Shown in pieces: positions 1 through 9,899 of a stretch of 64,000 nucleotides of DNA. The position numbers and the translations under genes were made by a program. The DNA is from Mediterranea massiliensis (lineage in GTDB: Bacteria; Bacteroidota; Bacteroidia; Bacteroidales; Bacteroidaceae). The notes beneath the pieces were generated by a model, which was not told where the DNA came from, made no database searches, and was given only the letters and a program-made list of their open reading frames with translations. Location: contig NZ_LT635837.1 in assembly GCF_900128475.1 (NCBI RefSeq), forward strand, positions 115,866 through 179,865. Reading direction: 5' to 3'. How positions within the stretch are numbered: position 1 is the stretch's first letter; each line of letters begins with the position of its first letter.

Positions 1-1217
1 TTGTCGTATCCGGTTGTAATCACCCAGTCGCCGGGCTGGAGGCCGTCGGTCACTTCGTACTGCTGCGGGTTCTGTCGGCCGATGGTGAGAGGCATGCGCA
101 CGGCACGCGTCTTATCCTTGTTCAGCTTGTAGATCCACTGCCCGCCCGTAGCCTGATAGAAGTTGCCGCGGGGAATGACGAGGGCATCTTCGGGCTGCCC
201 CAGTTCGATCTGTACGCGGAAGCTCTTGCCCACGCGGACGTTGTCGGGCATGTCGGCAGTGAAAACGAGGTCGACGTCGAACATGCGGTCCTTCACTTCG
301 GGCACCACCTTGGTGATCTTCAGCGGATAGCGCTTTCCCTGATAAAGGATGGTGGCGGGCAGGCCGGTAGTGATGCGGTCGATGTAGTATTCGCTGAGCG
401 AGGTGTGGACCTTGAACTGGTCGAGCACCTTGATTTCGCCGATGCTCTCGCCGGACTGTACCTGCTGACCGGGCGTCACGCTGACGAAGCTGAGCTGCCC
501 GCTGATGGGGGCGCATACTACCAGGTCGTTCAGACGTTGGCGCGAACGTTCGTACTTCTTCTGTTCACGGTCGCGGTCGTTCAGCAGCAGGTCGCGGCGG
601 ATGATGGAGACAGCCGAATCGTGGCGCAGGCTCTGGCGTTGCAGGCGGGCTGTCTTTTCCTTGTAGCGGTACTCGTCTTCGGAGACTTGGAGCTGAGCCT
701 TGCTCTTGATACCCATGCGAAACTCTTCTTTCTCCAGTTCAAAACTCTTGCGCAGCTTCTCCAGTTCGTAGTCAGTTTGCAGGGCTTGTTGCTGTAGGGT
801 GAGGCTTTGTTGTTCCATTTCGATTTCCTTCTCGCGGTAGGTAATGAGCTGTTTTTCCCACTCGTCGCGTTGGTCTTCGATGGTACGCAGCAGATCGAGA
901 TTCTCCAGCACGAGGATGGTATCGCCTTTCTTCATCATGTTGCCTTCTTCGCCCACAATGCGGCTCACACTACCTGCCTCACGGGCGTTGACCTTGATGG
1001 TGAGGATGGGCTGCACGAGTCCTTCGACATCGACATATTCCATGAATTTGTCGTTCTTCACTTCAGCCATTTGCAGGCTCTCGGGGTCGATACGCAGCTT
1101 GCGCGGTCCGGCCGAGAGGATGATAACGTAAATCAGGAAGGCGGCAAATACCACTCCGCCTGCCAGATAGTAACGGTAACGGATGTACCAGGGTTTCTTT
1201 TCGAGTTTGATATCCAT
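1..1217 (-). CDS. HlyD-family periplasmic adaptor of an efflux pump (partial, runs off left edge)
   Basis: Read on the minus strand from ATG at 1217, with no stop before base 1, so the C-terminus is outside the window. Residues 1-13 are cytoplasmic and basic, about 14-34 form one membrane anchor, then comes a first biotinyl-lipoyl half (VNAREAGSVSRIVGEEG), a long Gln/Glu/Lys-rich coiled coil at about 110-210, the second lipoyl half (CAPISGQLSFVSVTPG) and a beta-barrel/membrane-proximal region. This is the membrane fusion protein architecture that links an inner-membrane transporter to an outer-membrane TolC channel. It lies 54 bp downstream of the TolC-like gene in one operon. The transporter itself (ABC or RND) is presumably beyond the left edge; the substrate cannot be told. 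Confidence 0.9.
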   Translation of the reverse strand, partial: MDIKLEKKPWYIRYRYYLAGGVVFAAFLIYVIILSAGPRKLRIDPESLQMAEVKNDKFMEYVDVEGLVQPILTIKVNAREAGSVSRIVGEEGNMMKKGDTILVLENLDLLRTIEDQRDEWEKQLITYREKEIEMEQQSLTLQQQALQTDYELEKLRKSFELEKEEFRMGIKSKAQLQVSEDEYRYKEKTARLQRQSLRHDSAVSIIRRDLLLNDRDREQKKYERSRQRLNDLVVCAPISGQLSFVSVTPGQQVQSGESIGEIKVLDQFKVHTSLSEYYIDRITTGLPATILYQGKRYPLKITKVVPEVKDRMFDVDLVFTADMPDNVRVGKSFRVQIELGQPEDALVIPRGNFYQATGGQWIYKLNKDKTRAVRMPLTIGRQNPQQYEVTDGLQPGDWVITTGYD

Positions 1218-1271
1218 TTTATTAATTGATAATTGAAAATTGATAATGGGATACTATTTTGTAGTGAGAAT

Positions 1272-2744
1272 TTATTTGATAAGTCGTTCCAAATCTTCCT
1301 CCAACGGCCGGTCCTGCCCGAAGTCGTAGAGCGTAAGGCTGCGCAGGGTGTAGTACAAGCTCCAATAGTCGTAGAGGGCTGTCACATAATTGCGGCGGGC
1401 AGAATCTTTTTCGGTAATGGAAGCATTGAGGTCGAGGATGGTGGACTGTCCCAACAGGTAGAGGCGGCGGGCTACGTCGGCACGACGCTGTGCGGTAGCG
1501 TCTGTACGGGCGGCAATGTGTACGCGTTGGGCTTGCAGATTGAATTGCTTCACCAGTTTGCGGATGTTCAGGTCGAAATCAGTCTTGTCCTGTTCCACTT
1601 GCGTATGTACCAGGTCGCGGTTGCTCTTGGCTACGCGTACCTGGCCCTTGCCACGTCCCCAGTCGAGGATAGGCAGCGAGATGCCTAGGCTGACGTATTG
1701 CTGGTCCATGGGGTTGCGCCAGGCGTTCTTCCAGCGGTCGGCAGTCTGCGTCAGGCCGAAGCGCAGGTAGATGTCGGCTTTCAGGCCGGCGTTGGCACGA
1801 GCCTGGGACACGGCGCTTTCACTTTCCAACTTGCGGCGCTGCATGTTCTCGATGTCGGGGCTATTCTGGGCGGCCAGCAGTAGCGCCTCGTTGAGGTCGA
1901 TTTGAAGATCGGGCACAAAGTCCTCGATGCGGACCTTCAGTTCCACGTCCTGCTGGATGCCCAGGTACGAACGGAGTTCCTGCATGGCGTTGTCTACTTC
2001 GATGCGGGCGTTCATGCGGTTGGTCTCCTCGGTAAGCTTGTTGATTTCGAGTTGCAGCATCTCATTCTCGCTGATGGTACCGATGTCGTAACGGCCGCGC
2101 GCATACATATACAGCGTGTCGGCATTGGCGTAGTTGGTGCTGGCTATCTCGTAGTTGCTCTGTGCTGTGGCCAGGGCGAAGAACTTCTGCGTGGCGGCAG
2201 CGGCTACCAGCTCCAGTGTCTCAACATAACGTTTGCGTGCCTCGCGGTAGCGCACAGGTTCTATGCGGCGGTCCCACTTCAGGGAATTGTATCCGAAGAG
2301 CGACTGGCGGTAACCAATGTTGACGGGCGACGTCTGGTACGAGTGGCTATCGTCGCTGAAGAGATCGATGCGTTGGGCCGAGGTTTCCACAAAGAAGGTA
2401 CCGCCTGTCCAGGGTACATTTTGCGTCAGGCTCAGGGTGAGGTCGGTGGCGAGCAGATTCTGTTCCACAAACTTCACACTGCCGTCGCCCATTGTCACCT
2501 TGTTGATGGCGCGATCCAGGTAGGGGTTGGATGTCAGCGTCAGGTTGGGCAGGTAGTTGGCTCGGTAGTAGCGATAGTTCCAGTAGGAGGAACGGAAGCT
2601 GTGGCGGGCACTCTGTGCATCGGGCGACTTTTCCTGCGCATGGTGGATAGTCTGTTGCAGGGTCAGTTCCAGGGCCTCCTGGGCGTGGAGGACTGTCCCC
2701 ATGCCGCAAGTGGCCGCTATCAGTAAAAGGATTCGTTTGAACAT
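1272..2744 (-). CDS. TolC-family outer-membrane efflux protein
   Basis: A 490-residue protein starting at MFKRILLL, a Sec signal peptide ending near HAQ at residue 22-24. The mature part holds the duplicated alpha-helical barrel repeats of the OEP family: a first half around LTLQQTIHHAQEKSPDAQ and a second around NEALLLAAQNSPDIENMQRRKLES, each followed by strand-rich segments. It would form the outer-membrane exit duct for the HlyD-linked pump encoded next. An upstream extension of the frame to 2849 was rejected because it would translate through the sigma-54-like promoter at 2772-2788 and would hide the signal peptide. Expression is probably controlled by the divergent NtrC-type regulator. 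Confidence 0.92.
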   Translation of the reverse strand: MFKRILLLIAATCGMGTVLHAQEALELTLQQTIHHAQEKSPDAQSARHSFRSSYWNYRYYRANYLPNLTLTSNPYLDRAINKVTMGDGSVKFVEQNLLATDLTLSLTQNVPWTGGTFFVETSAQRIDLFSDDSHSYQTSPVNIGYRQSLFGYNSLKWDRRIEPVRYREARKRYVETLELVAAAATQKFFALATAQSNYEIASTNYANADTLYMYARGRYDIGTISENEMLQLEINKLTEETNRMNARIEVDNAMQELRSYLGIQQDVELKVRIEDFVPDLQIDLNEALLLAAQNSPDIENMQRRKLESESAVSQARANAGLKADIYLRFGLTQTADRWKNAWRNPMDQQYVSLGISLPILDWGRGKGQVRVAKSNRDLVHTQVEQDKTDFDLNIRKLVKQFNLQAQRVHIAARTDATAQRRADVARRLYLLGQSTILDLNASITEKDSARRNYVTALYDYWSLYYTLRSLTLYDFGQDRPLEEDLERLIK

Positions 2745-2771
2745 AGTTTTTCCTATTTTTACTGAATGGGT

Positions 2772-2788
2772 ATCAAATATTGTGCCAA
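2772..2788 (-). promoter_or_regulatory. Sigma-54-like promoter of the tolC-hlyD operon
   Basis: On the minus strand the sequence reads TTGGCACAATATTTGAT. It has the -24 GG of TTGGCAC and then ten bases to GA, where consensus has GC at -12. The implied start near 2762 leaves a short leader before ATG 2744. A sigma-54 activator is encoded divergently next door, which is why the near-match is taken seriously. Confidence 0.55.
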
Positions 2789-2845
2789 ATGTGTAAACGC
2801 TTGTAATACAATTGGTAATAAGGGTTTCGCTCGAGCGATGCGCGT

Positions 2846-2868
2846 GCACTATCGCACAAAAATAGTGC
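2846..2868. promoter_or_regulatory. Inverted repeat, candidate enhancer-binding site for the NtrC-type regulator
   Basis: GCACTAT (2846-2852) and ATAGTGC (2862-2868) are perfect inverted arms. They are centred about 95 bp upstream of the predicted sigma-54 start and lie between the divergent operons. Distance and symmetry suit an upstream activating sequence. No binding evidence exists beyond this. Confidence 0.45.
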
Positions 2869-2901
2869 GGAAACGCACGTACAGCACACGAATATTATGT
2901 G

Positions 2902-2909
2902 TATCTTTG
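2902..2909 (+). promoter_or_regulatory. Bacteroidetes -7 box (TATCTTTG) of the two-component operon
   Basis: TATCTTTG fits the TAnnTTTG consensus and lies 20 bp before ATG 2929. It shows that the regulator's start is not the earlier in-frame codon at 2899. Confidence 0.6.
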
Positions 2910-2928
2910 TGACAGATATGGAGTTATT

Positions 2929-4295
<1,367 letters not shown>

Positions 4296-4299
<4 letters not shown>

Positions 4300-5261
4300 A
4301 ACGCTATTCATTCATCGTCACCCTGCACATTCTCGCCATCGCCCTGTTGGGGATAGGCGTCTATCTGCTGGTCATCAGGGAATTGTGGTTCAGTGCCCTG
4401 ATGGCGTTCCTCGTACTGGTGGCTGTGGGCATCAACCTCTACCGCATGCAGATGGTACAGATACGCATGATGCGCCACCTGGCCGAGAGCCTGCGCTTCG
4501 ACGACATGATGCTCTCCTTTCGCTCGCCCTACCGCAACCGCTCGATGGAGCAGATGGTGGACGAGCTGTCCGAAGCCATGCGCAACTTCCGCACGCACGT
4601 GCTGGAGCACAACGAAATGGCCGCCTGGCAGAAGCTGATTCGCGTGCTGACGCACGAAATCATGAACTCGCTGACCCCTATCATCTCCCTGTCCGAAACC
4701 CTGTGCGAGCGCGAAGTGGACGAGCGCAGCTACAGCCTGATGCACCAGGGCATGCAGACCATCCACCGACGGAGCAAGGGCCTGCTGGAGTTTGTGGAGA
4801 ATTATCGGAAACTGACCCGCCTGCCTGCTCCTGTGCGCCGTCCCGTGTCGCTCAGCGAACTGTTGACAGACCTGCGCAAGCTCTTCCCCGAAGACTACAT
4901 CCACATCGAACTTCCGACGGAAGACCGCACCTTGCAGATAGACCGCGCGCAGATTGAGCAGGTGCTCATCAACCTGATAAAGAACGCGCGCGAGGCCTGT
5001 GCCAAGCGCGAGCAGCCCAGCATCGAGGTGCGCGTGCTGCCCGCCCAGTCGTGGCAATGCCTGCTGACGGTGACCGACAACGGCGACGGCATCCTGCCCG
5101 ACGTGCTGGACAAGGTGTTTGTGCCCTTTTTCACCACCAAGCCCGGCGGCCAGGGCATCGGCTTGAGCCTCTGCAAGCAAATCATGAACCGACATGGCGG
5201 AAACATCACGGTGAAGTCTACTCCCGGCCAGGGAAGCTGCTTCACGCTCCTGTTCGGATAG
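4296..5261 (+). CDS. Membrane sensor histidine kinase partnered with the NtrC-type regulator
   Basis: 321 residues. Two membrane segments (about 7-27 and 30-49) with almost no external loop suggest it senses an intramembrane signal. The dimerization/phospho-acceptor site is His120 (LTHEIMNSLTPI). The ATP-binding domain has the N box (INLIKNAREAC), G1 (DNGDGI), the F box (FFTTKPGGQG) and G2 (GIGLSLCK). No PAS or HAMP domain is seen. Such short two-helix kinases are often paired with efflux operons in Bacteroidetes; a role in envelope or toxic-compound stress is an inference from the neighbouring pump. Confidence 0.93.
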
Positions 5262-5299
5262 GCCGTGACAATCCGTCCCTAAAACACTGATTAAACGAC

Positions 5300-6937
5300 A
5301 TGAAGATACTTTGGATAGATCTGAACAGTTCATACGCCCACTCCTCGCTGGCTCTGCCCGCCCTGCATGCCCAGGTGGCCGATGACGACCGCCTGCAATG
5401 GGAAGTGGTGTCGGCCACCATCAACGAAAACGTGGGCATGGTGGTGGATGAAATCTGCCGCCACAACCCCGACATCCTGGCCGGAACGGCCTGGCTCTTC
5501 AACCACGAAGTGCTGATGCACATCACCGCCCGCGTGAAGGCCCTGCTTCCCCAATGCTGCATCGCGTTGGGAGGTCCCGAATTCTTGGGCGACAACGAAA
5601 CGTACCTGCGGAACCATCCGTTCGTGAGCTGTGTGTTCCGAGGCGAAGGCGAAGAAGTGATGCCTCAATGGCTGGCCTGCTGGGACCGGCCGGAAGCATG
5701 GGGCGACATAGCAGGCTTGTGTTACCTCGACGCCGAAGGGCGTTACCACGACCACGGTACAGCCCGCGTACTACGCTTTGCCGAGCTGGTTCCACCCGAA
5801 GAGAGCCGCTTCTTCAACTGGAGCAAGCCCTTCGTACAACTGGAGACCACACGCGGATGCTTCAACACCTGCGCCTTCTGCGTGAGCGGAGGCGAGAAGC
5901 CGGTACGCACCCTCGCCCTCGACGCCATCCGACGGAGATTGGACATCATCCGCCGGCACGGTATCCGCAACGTGCGGGTGCTGGACCGCACGTTCAACTT
6001 CAACAACCAGCGGGCTCTGGAACTGCTCGAACTGTTCCGCGAATACCATCCGTACATCCGCTTCCACCTGGAAATCCATCCGGCCCTGCTCACAGAGGAA
6101 CTACGACAAGAACTGGCACGCCTACCACAAGGACTCCTGCACCTGGAAGCCGGCATCCAAAGCCTACACGAAGAGGTGCTGGAAACAAGTATGCGGAAAG
6201 GGAAACTGAGTGATGCGCTGGACGGGCTGAAGTACCTCTGCTCCCTGCCCAACATGGAGACGCACGCCGACCTCATAGCAGGGCTACCGCTCTACCACTT
6301 GGAACAGATCTTCGAAGACATACGCACGCTGGCCGGCTACAGGGCAGGCGAAATCCAACTGGAGTCGCTCAAGCTCCTGCCGGGCACCTACATGCGGCGC
6401 CATGCGGCCGAACTGGGCATCCGCTACTCCACCTACCCACCCTACGAAGTGCTGCAGACGAACGAAATATCGACCGCCGAACTACAGACGGCCCGACGCC
6501 TGTCGCGCCTGCTCGACGCCTTCTACAACACCCCCGCCTGGCAGAACGTCACGCGGCGCCTGATACTGGAGCAGGAAGGATTCCTGCACCGTTTCCTGGG
6601 CTATCTGACCGAAGCCAACCTGATAGACCAGCCGATGAGTCTGGAAAAACGAGGATTGGTATTGTATGAATACATCTGCCGACACGCCCCCGAATATGCC
6701 ACGGACATGAGCATTGCCTGGATAGAAGCCGGCATGTCGCTGAAGAAGCAACCGGCCGAAAGGGTACGCACCAAGCGGCAGACGCCGCCCGAGGCCTGGC
6801 AGGTGATTCGGGGTACCTACCACGAGAAACTACGCCTGTGTTTTCTTCCCACGGAAGAAGACGGCAGGCATGGCTATTGGTTCGGATTCGAGTCGGAGAT
6901 TCAGAAAGCGGCCCCCGTGTTCAAGGCACGTACCTGA
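5300..6937 (+). CDS. B12-binding-domain radical SAM protein
   Basis: 545 residues. An N-terminal Rossmann-like B12-binding region (1-140, LNSSYAHSSLALPAL and IALGGPEFLG) is followed by a radical SAM barrel carrying the 4Fe-4S motif CFNTCAFC near residue 190, and a C-terminal DUF4080-like tail. The family cleaves SAM to start radical chemistry; the substrate is unknown. It lies 38 bp downstream of the kinase but is probably separate in function. Its 3' end overlaps the convergent ogt gene by 37 bp, so the two transcripts are complementary at their ends. Confidence 0.88.
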   Translation: MKILWIDLNSSYAHSSLALPALHAQVADDDRLQWEVVSATINENVGMVVDEICRHNPDILAGTAWLFNHEVLMHITARVKALLPQCCIALGGPEFLGDNETYLRNHPFVSCVFRGEGEEVMPQWLACWDRPEAWGDIAGLCYLDAEGRYHDHGTARVLRFAELVPPEESRFFNWSKPFVQLETTRGCFNTCAFCVSGGEKPVRTLALDAIRRRLDIIRRHGIRNVRVLDRTFNFNNQRALELLELFREYHPYIRFHLEIHPALLTEELRQELARLPQGLLHLEAGIQSLHEEVLETSMRKGKLSDALDGLKYLCSLPNMETHADLIAGLPLYHLEQIFEDIRTLAGYRAGEIQLESLKLLPGTYMRRHAAELGIRYSTYPPYEVLQTNEISTAELQTARRLSRLLDAFYNTPAWQNVTRRLILEQEGFLHRFLGYLTEANLIDQPMSLEKRGLVLYEYICRHAPEYATDMSIAWIEAGMSLKKQPAERVRTKRQTPPEAWQVIRGTYHEKLRLCFLPTEEDGRHGYWFGFESEIQKAAPVFKART

Positions 6938-7449
6938 GGGACGTGGGCAGCCTCCAGGTCGAGCAGAAAGCGTTTGGCTTCGAGTCCTCCCGCATAGCCT
7001 GTGAGGCGTCCGCCGTGGCCCACGACCCGATGACAGGGAATGAAAAGGGAGAGTGCATTCTGCCCGTTGGCCGCAGCCACGGCACGCACGGCGCGAGGCA
7101 TGCCCATCCGCTCCGCCTGAGCGGCGTAGGTACAGATTTCACCATAGGGAATCGTCAGAAGCTCTCTCCATACCGCCAGCTGGAAGTCTGTACCAACTGG
7201 CAGCAACGGTACATCGAACTCCTGTCTGCAGCCCGCAAAGTATTCGTCAAGCTGGCGGGCAGCCATAGCAAGGACCTCGTCCGTCCCCGGCCGATATTCC
7301 GCCTGAAGCAGGCGGGCCACACGTTCCTCCACCCTTGCCCGGCAACGGCTCTCCAGCCAATCGCACAGGCAAAGTCTGCCTTCCAGGGCACCCAGAAGCA
7401 GGACACCGCAGGGGGACACGTATTGCTGAACAGTTATCAAATTCTTCAT
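6901..7449 (-). CDS. ogt: Methylated-DNA--protein-cysteine methyltransferase
   Basis: 182 residues from ATG 7449 (MKNLITVQQY). The C-terminal domain has the active-site PCHRVVG with Cys139, the helix-turn-helix and arginine-finger region (PRAVRAVAAANGQN) and the preceding GEICTYAAQAERMG. It transfers an alkyl group from O6-alkylguanine to its own cysteine, repairing DNA stoichiometrically. The frame stays open upstream to 7578, but that stretch reads through tRNA-Thr and its terminator and was rejected. It overlaps the convergent radical SAM gene by 37 bp. Confidence 0.92.
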   Translation of the reverse strand: MKNLITVQQYVSPCGVLLLGALEGRLCLCDWLESRCRARVEERVARLLQAEYRPGTDEVLAMAARQLDEYFAGCRQEFDVPLLPVGTDFQLAVWRELLTIPYGEICTYAAQAERMGMPRAVRAVAAANGQNALSLFIPCHRVVGHGGRLTGYAGGLEAKRFLLDLEAAHVPQVRALNTGAAF

Positions 7450-7467
7450 CGGCAACTGGAAAATAAC

Positions 7468-7487
7468 TTTTCCCCAACTGGGGAAAA
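7468..7487 (-). terminator. Hairpin between tRNA-Thr and ogt
   Basis: A perfect 8-bp stem TTTTCCCC / GGGGAAAA with loop AACT lies just upstream of ogt and downstream of the tRNA terminator. It could terminate read-through or structure the ogt leader. Confidence 0.45.
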
Positions 7488-7493
7488 ACAAGA

Positions 7494-7524
7494 AAAGGAT
7501 GCATCCCACACAAGATACATCCTT
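7494..7524 (-). terminator. Rho-independent terminator of tRNA-Thr
   Basis: On the minus strand AAGGATGTATC pairs with GGATGCATCCTT around a short loop, followed by TTTTC and a further T run. It begins 9 bases after the tRNA 3' end. Confidence 0.65.
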
Positions 7525-7532
7525 TCTTCTTG

Positions 7533-7606
7533 AGCCTCTTGTCGGATTCGAACCAACGACCCCGAGATTACAAATCACGTGCTCTGGCCAACTGAGCTAA
7601 AGAGGC
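7533..7606 (-). tRNA. tRNA-Thr (anticodon TGT)
   Basis: 74 nt. The acceptor stem GCCTCTT/AAGAGGC has discriminator T; the D arm is GCTCAGTTGGCCAGAGC; the anticodon loop TTTGTAA gives TGT, reading ACA; the T arm carries GTTCGAAT. CCA is not encoded. The anticodon stem holds one T-T mismatch. It is transcribed leftward from the TACCTTTG box at 7720-7727, with a structured leader between. Confidence 0.93.
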
Positions 7607-7610
7607 GGGT

Positions 7611-7706
7611 GGGTAAGCTTACTATATCGCGCCGCTACAACCAACTACCTTTGCTGCGATCAAGCCCTGGAGGATTCGAAGGGAGCTGGCCGTATAGGAC
7701 TTACCC
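7611..7706 (-). ncRNA. Structured leader RNA in front of tRNA-Thr
   Basis: GGGTAAG (7611-7617) and CTTACCC (7700-7706) are perfect complements that enclose a 96-nt segment. The segment starts about 7 nt after the predicted transcription start and ends 4 nt before the mature tRNA. RNase P cleavage at the tRNA 5' end would release it as a free small RNA. No known RNA family was recognised; it may just be a stable leader. Confidence 0.35.
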
Positions 7707-7719
7707 GTTTTTGCGGTTG

Positions 7720-7727
7720 CAAAGGTA
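7720..7727 (-). promoter_or_regulatory. -7 box (TACCTTTG) of the tRNA-Thr transcript
   Basis: A minus-strand TACCTTTG fitting TAnnTTTG, about 13 bp before the start of the leader stem. Confidence 0.6.
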
Positions 7728-7823
7728 GGCATTTTTTCCATACCTGCAATACTTTCACGAAACTTTTTCAATCTACCCCCCAACTTTAACGGAGATACAA
7801 CGGGTTACATACAATATTATTGT

Positions 7824-7831
7824 TACCTTTG
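7824..7831 (+). promoter_or_regulatory. -7 box (TACCTTTG) of the DUF4199-like gene
   Basis: TACCTTTG lies 18 bp before ATG 7850. Because the alternative start codon at 7820 falls in this box, the later ATG is the right start. Confidence 0.65.
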
Positions 7832-7849
7832 CGCCATATTGGAACAACA

Positions 7850-8413
7850 ATGGGAGAAAAAAGATATAACATGCAACAATACGCGATGATATTCGGCACG
7901 TATATGGGTGTCTTCTGGATACTGAAGTTCACGCTGGTGCCGCTGGGGATGACCTCCCCCTTCCTGCTCCTGCTATTCATCTGCCTCACCCTGTGTGTCC
8001 CCTTCATGGGATACTATTACACCAAAATCTATCGGGACAAGGTGTGCGGAGGCACCATCGGCTTTCTGCATGCCTGGGTGTTCGACATCTTCATGTATGT
8101 ATGCGCGGCCCTGCTCACAGCGGTGGCCCACTACGTCTACTTCCGCTTCATCGACCAGGGATTCATGCTTGACACCCTCCGCCAGATGCTGGACACACTG
8201 ACGGCGGAAAACATGCCGGGCATGGAGGAATACATCAAGCAGATGAAAGCCAACATCGACACGATGGGCACACTGACCCCGACGGACATCACCCTGAGCA
8301 TGGTGAGCAGCAACATCTATTACTGCGCCCTGCTGAGCATCCCCACCGCCTTGATTGCCATGCGGAAAAAGAAGAAATCCGACTTCGGCACGGGCAACAA
8401 CAACCCTGAATAA
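7850..8413 (+). CDS. DUF4199-like integral membrane protein
   Basis: 187 residues (MGEKRYNMQQ). Four hydrophobic segments are visible: two in the first 60 residues (YMGVFWILKFTL; FLLLLFICLTLCVPFMGYY), one near 80-100 (VFDIFMYVCAALLTAVAHYVYF) and one near 160 (NIYYCALLSIPTALIAM). A Met-rich cytoplasmic or periplasmic helix separates the third and fourth. This pattern suits the DUF4199 family, which in Bacteroidetes often precedes a family 2 glycosyltransferase, as here (34 bp gap). Its function is not established; partnership with the transferase is inferred from conserved order. Confidence 0.75.
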   Translation: MGEKRYNMQQYAMIFGTYMGVFWILKFTLVPLGMTSPFLLLLFICLTLCVPFMGYYYTKIYRDKVCGGTIGFLHAWVFDIFMYVCAALLTAVAHYVYFRFIDQGFMLDTLRQMLDTLTAENMPGMEEYIKQMKANIDTMGTLTPTDITLSMVSSNIYYCALLSIPTALIAMRKKKKSDFGTGNNNPE

Positions 8414-8447
8414 ACGAAAAACGAACATATTAACCGAGATTTGAGAA

Positions 8448-9404
8448 ATGGACATTTCAGTAGTCATACCTTTATATAATGAGGAAGAGTCGCTGCCCGA
8501 ACTCTTCAGCTGGATAGAGCGTGTCATGGAGGCCAACGGCTTCTCCCATGAAGTTATCTTCGTCAACGACGGAAGTACAGACCGCTCGTGGCAGGTCATC
8601 GAGGAGCTGAAGCAGCAACACCCCGACGTGGTGAAGGGCATCAAGTTCCGCCGCAACTACGGCAAGTCGCCCGCCTTGTATTGCGGCTTCCAGAAAGCTG
8701 AAGGCGACGTGGTGATCACCATGGACGCCGACCTGCAGGACAGCCCCGACGAGATACCCGAACTGTACCGCATGATTACGGTCGAGGGTTACGACCTCGT
8801 GTCGGGCTGGAAGAAGAAACGCTACGACCCCCTGTCGAAGACCCTCCCCACGAAACTCTTCAACGCCACGGCACGACGCGTGTCGGGCATCAAGAACCTG
8901 CACGACTTCAACTGCGGCCTCAAGGCCTACCGCCGCGACGTGGTGAAGAACATCGAAGTCTATGGAGAGATGCACCGCTACATCCCCTACCTGGCCAAGA
9001 ACGCGGGCTTCAAGAAAATCGGCGAAAAGGTGGTACACCACCAGGCGCGCAAGTTCGGCAAGACCAAGTTCGGCGGGCTGAACCGTTTCTTCAACGGCTA
9101 TCTGGACCTGATATCCCTGTGGTTCCTCTCCACCTTCGGCATCAAGCCCATGCACTTCTTCGGCTTTCTGGGGTCGCTGATGTTCATCTTCGGCTTCATC
9201 GCCGTCATCATCGTGGGAATCAGCAAGCTGTACTACATGTACAACGGCATGCCCTACCGGCTGGTGACCGAGTCGCCTTACTTCTACCTGTCGTTGACGG
9301 CCATGATTATCGGTACGCAGCTCTTCGTGGCAGGCTTCCTGGGCGAACTGATCTCGCGCAACGCACCCGAACGCAACAAGTATCAAATCGAGAAAACCAT
9401 CTGA
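8448..9404 (+). CDS. Family 2 glycosyltransferase with C-terminal membrane anchor
   Basis: 318 residues. The GT-A fold holds VVIPLYNEEESLPELF (8-22), the nucleotide-binding FVNDGSTDRS, and the metal-binding DADLQDSP (DxD). Two C-terminal hydrophobic hairpins (about 230-260 and 275-300) anchor it in the inner membrane. This is the DPM1/ArnC/GtrB type that moves a sugar from a nucleotide donor to polyprenyl phosphate. It stands second in an operon with the DUF4199-like gene and two envelope proteins, which suggests an envelope polysaccharide or lipid role. Confidence 0.9.
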   Translation: MDISVVIPLYNEEESLPELFSWIERVMEANGFSHEVIFVNDGSTDRSWQVIEELKQQHPDVVKGIKFRRNYGKSPALYCGFQKAEGDVVITMDADLQDSPDEIPELYRMITVEGYDLVSGWKKKRYDPLSKTLPTKLFNATARRVSGIKNLHDFNCGLKAYRRDVVKNIEVYGEMHRYIPYLAKNAGFKKIGEKVVHHQARKFGKTKFGGLNRFFNGYLDLISLWFLSTFGIKPMHFFGFLGSLMFIFGFIAVIIVGISKLYYMYNGMPYRLVTESPYFYLSLTAMIIGTQLFVAGFLGELISRNAPERNKYQIEKTI

Positions 9405-9410
9405 CCTGAT

Positions 9411-9899
9411 ATGAGAAAACTATTCCACCTGACCCTGACGGCTGCCCTGCTCTACGCCCTGACCTGCTTTCTGAACGCCTGTTCGGAAGAGGCCGACTGC
9501 TCGATGACGAACAACCGCGGCATGATTGTGTGCAACCTCTACCACATCGACCCGTCTACAAACGTGGTGCAGAACGACACGCTCGACTCGCTCACCGTGA
9601 CGGCTGCAGGTACCGACTCGGTCATCATCAACCGCATGGGTGAAGTGAAGAACTTCTCCCTGCCCCTGCGCTATACGGAGGACTCCACGCAATTCGTCTT
9701 CCACTATACCGGCCACATGACCGACACCGTCATCGTGCGCCACACGAACAAGCCCTATTTTGTGTCCATGGATTGCGGCTACCAGATGCAACAAAGCATC
9801 TTGAGCGTACGCTACACCCGCCGCAACCTCGACTCCATCCATATCGAAAACCCTGAAGCAAGCATCAATGGTACGGAAAATCTCAAGTTATACTATTAG
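9411..9899 (+). CDS. DUF6452-like lipoprotein
   Basis: 162 residues. The signal segment MRKLFHLTLTAALLYALTCF ends in the lipobox LNAC-S, and mature Cys24 would be lipidated. The rest is beta-rich with two Cys (DCSMTN, SMDCGYQ). It overlaps the next gene by 32 bp. DUF6452- and DUF6048-like genes occur side by side in Bacteroidetes; a joint outer-membrane role is inferred only. Confidence 0.8.
   Translation: MRKLFHLTLTAALLYALTCFLNACSEEADCSMTNNRGMIVCNLYHIDPSTNVVQNDTLDSLTVTAAGTDSVIINRMGEVKNFSLPLRYTEDSTQFVFHYTGHMTDTVIVRHTNKPYFVSMDCGYQMQQSILSVRYTRRNLDSIHIENPEASINGTENLKLYY

Noticed and set aside
112..516. 134-residue minus-strand frame in the HlyD gene
   Set aside because: Out of frame with the real HlyD reading frame, which runs unbroken from 1217 to the edge.
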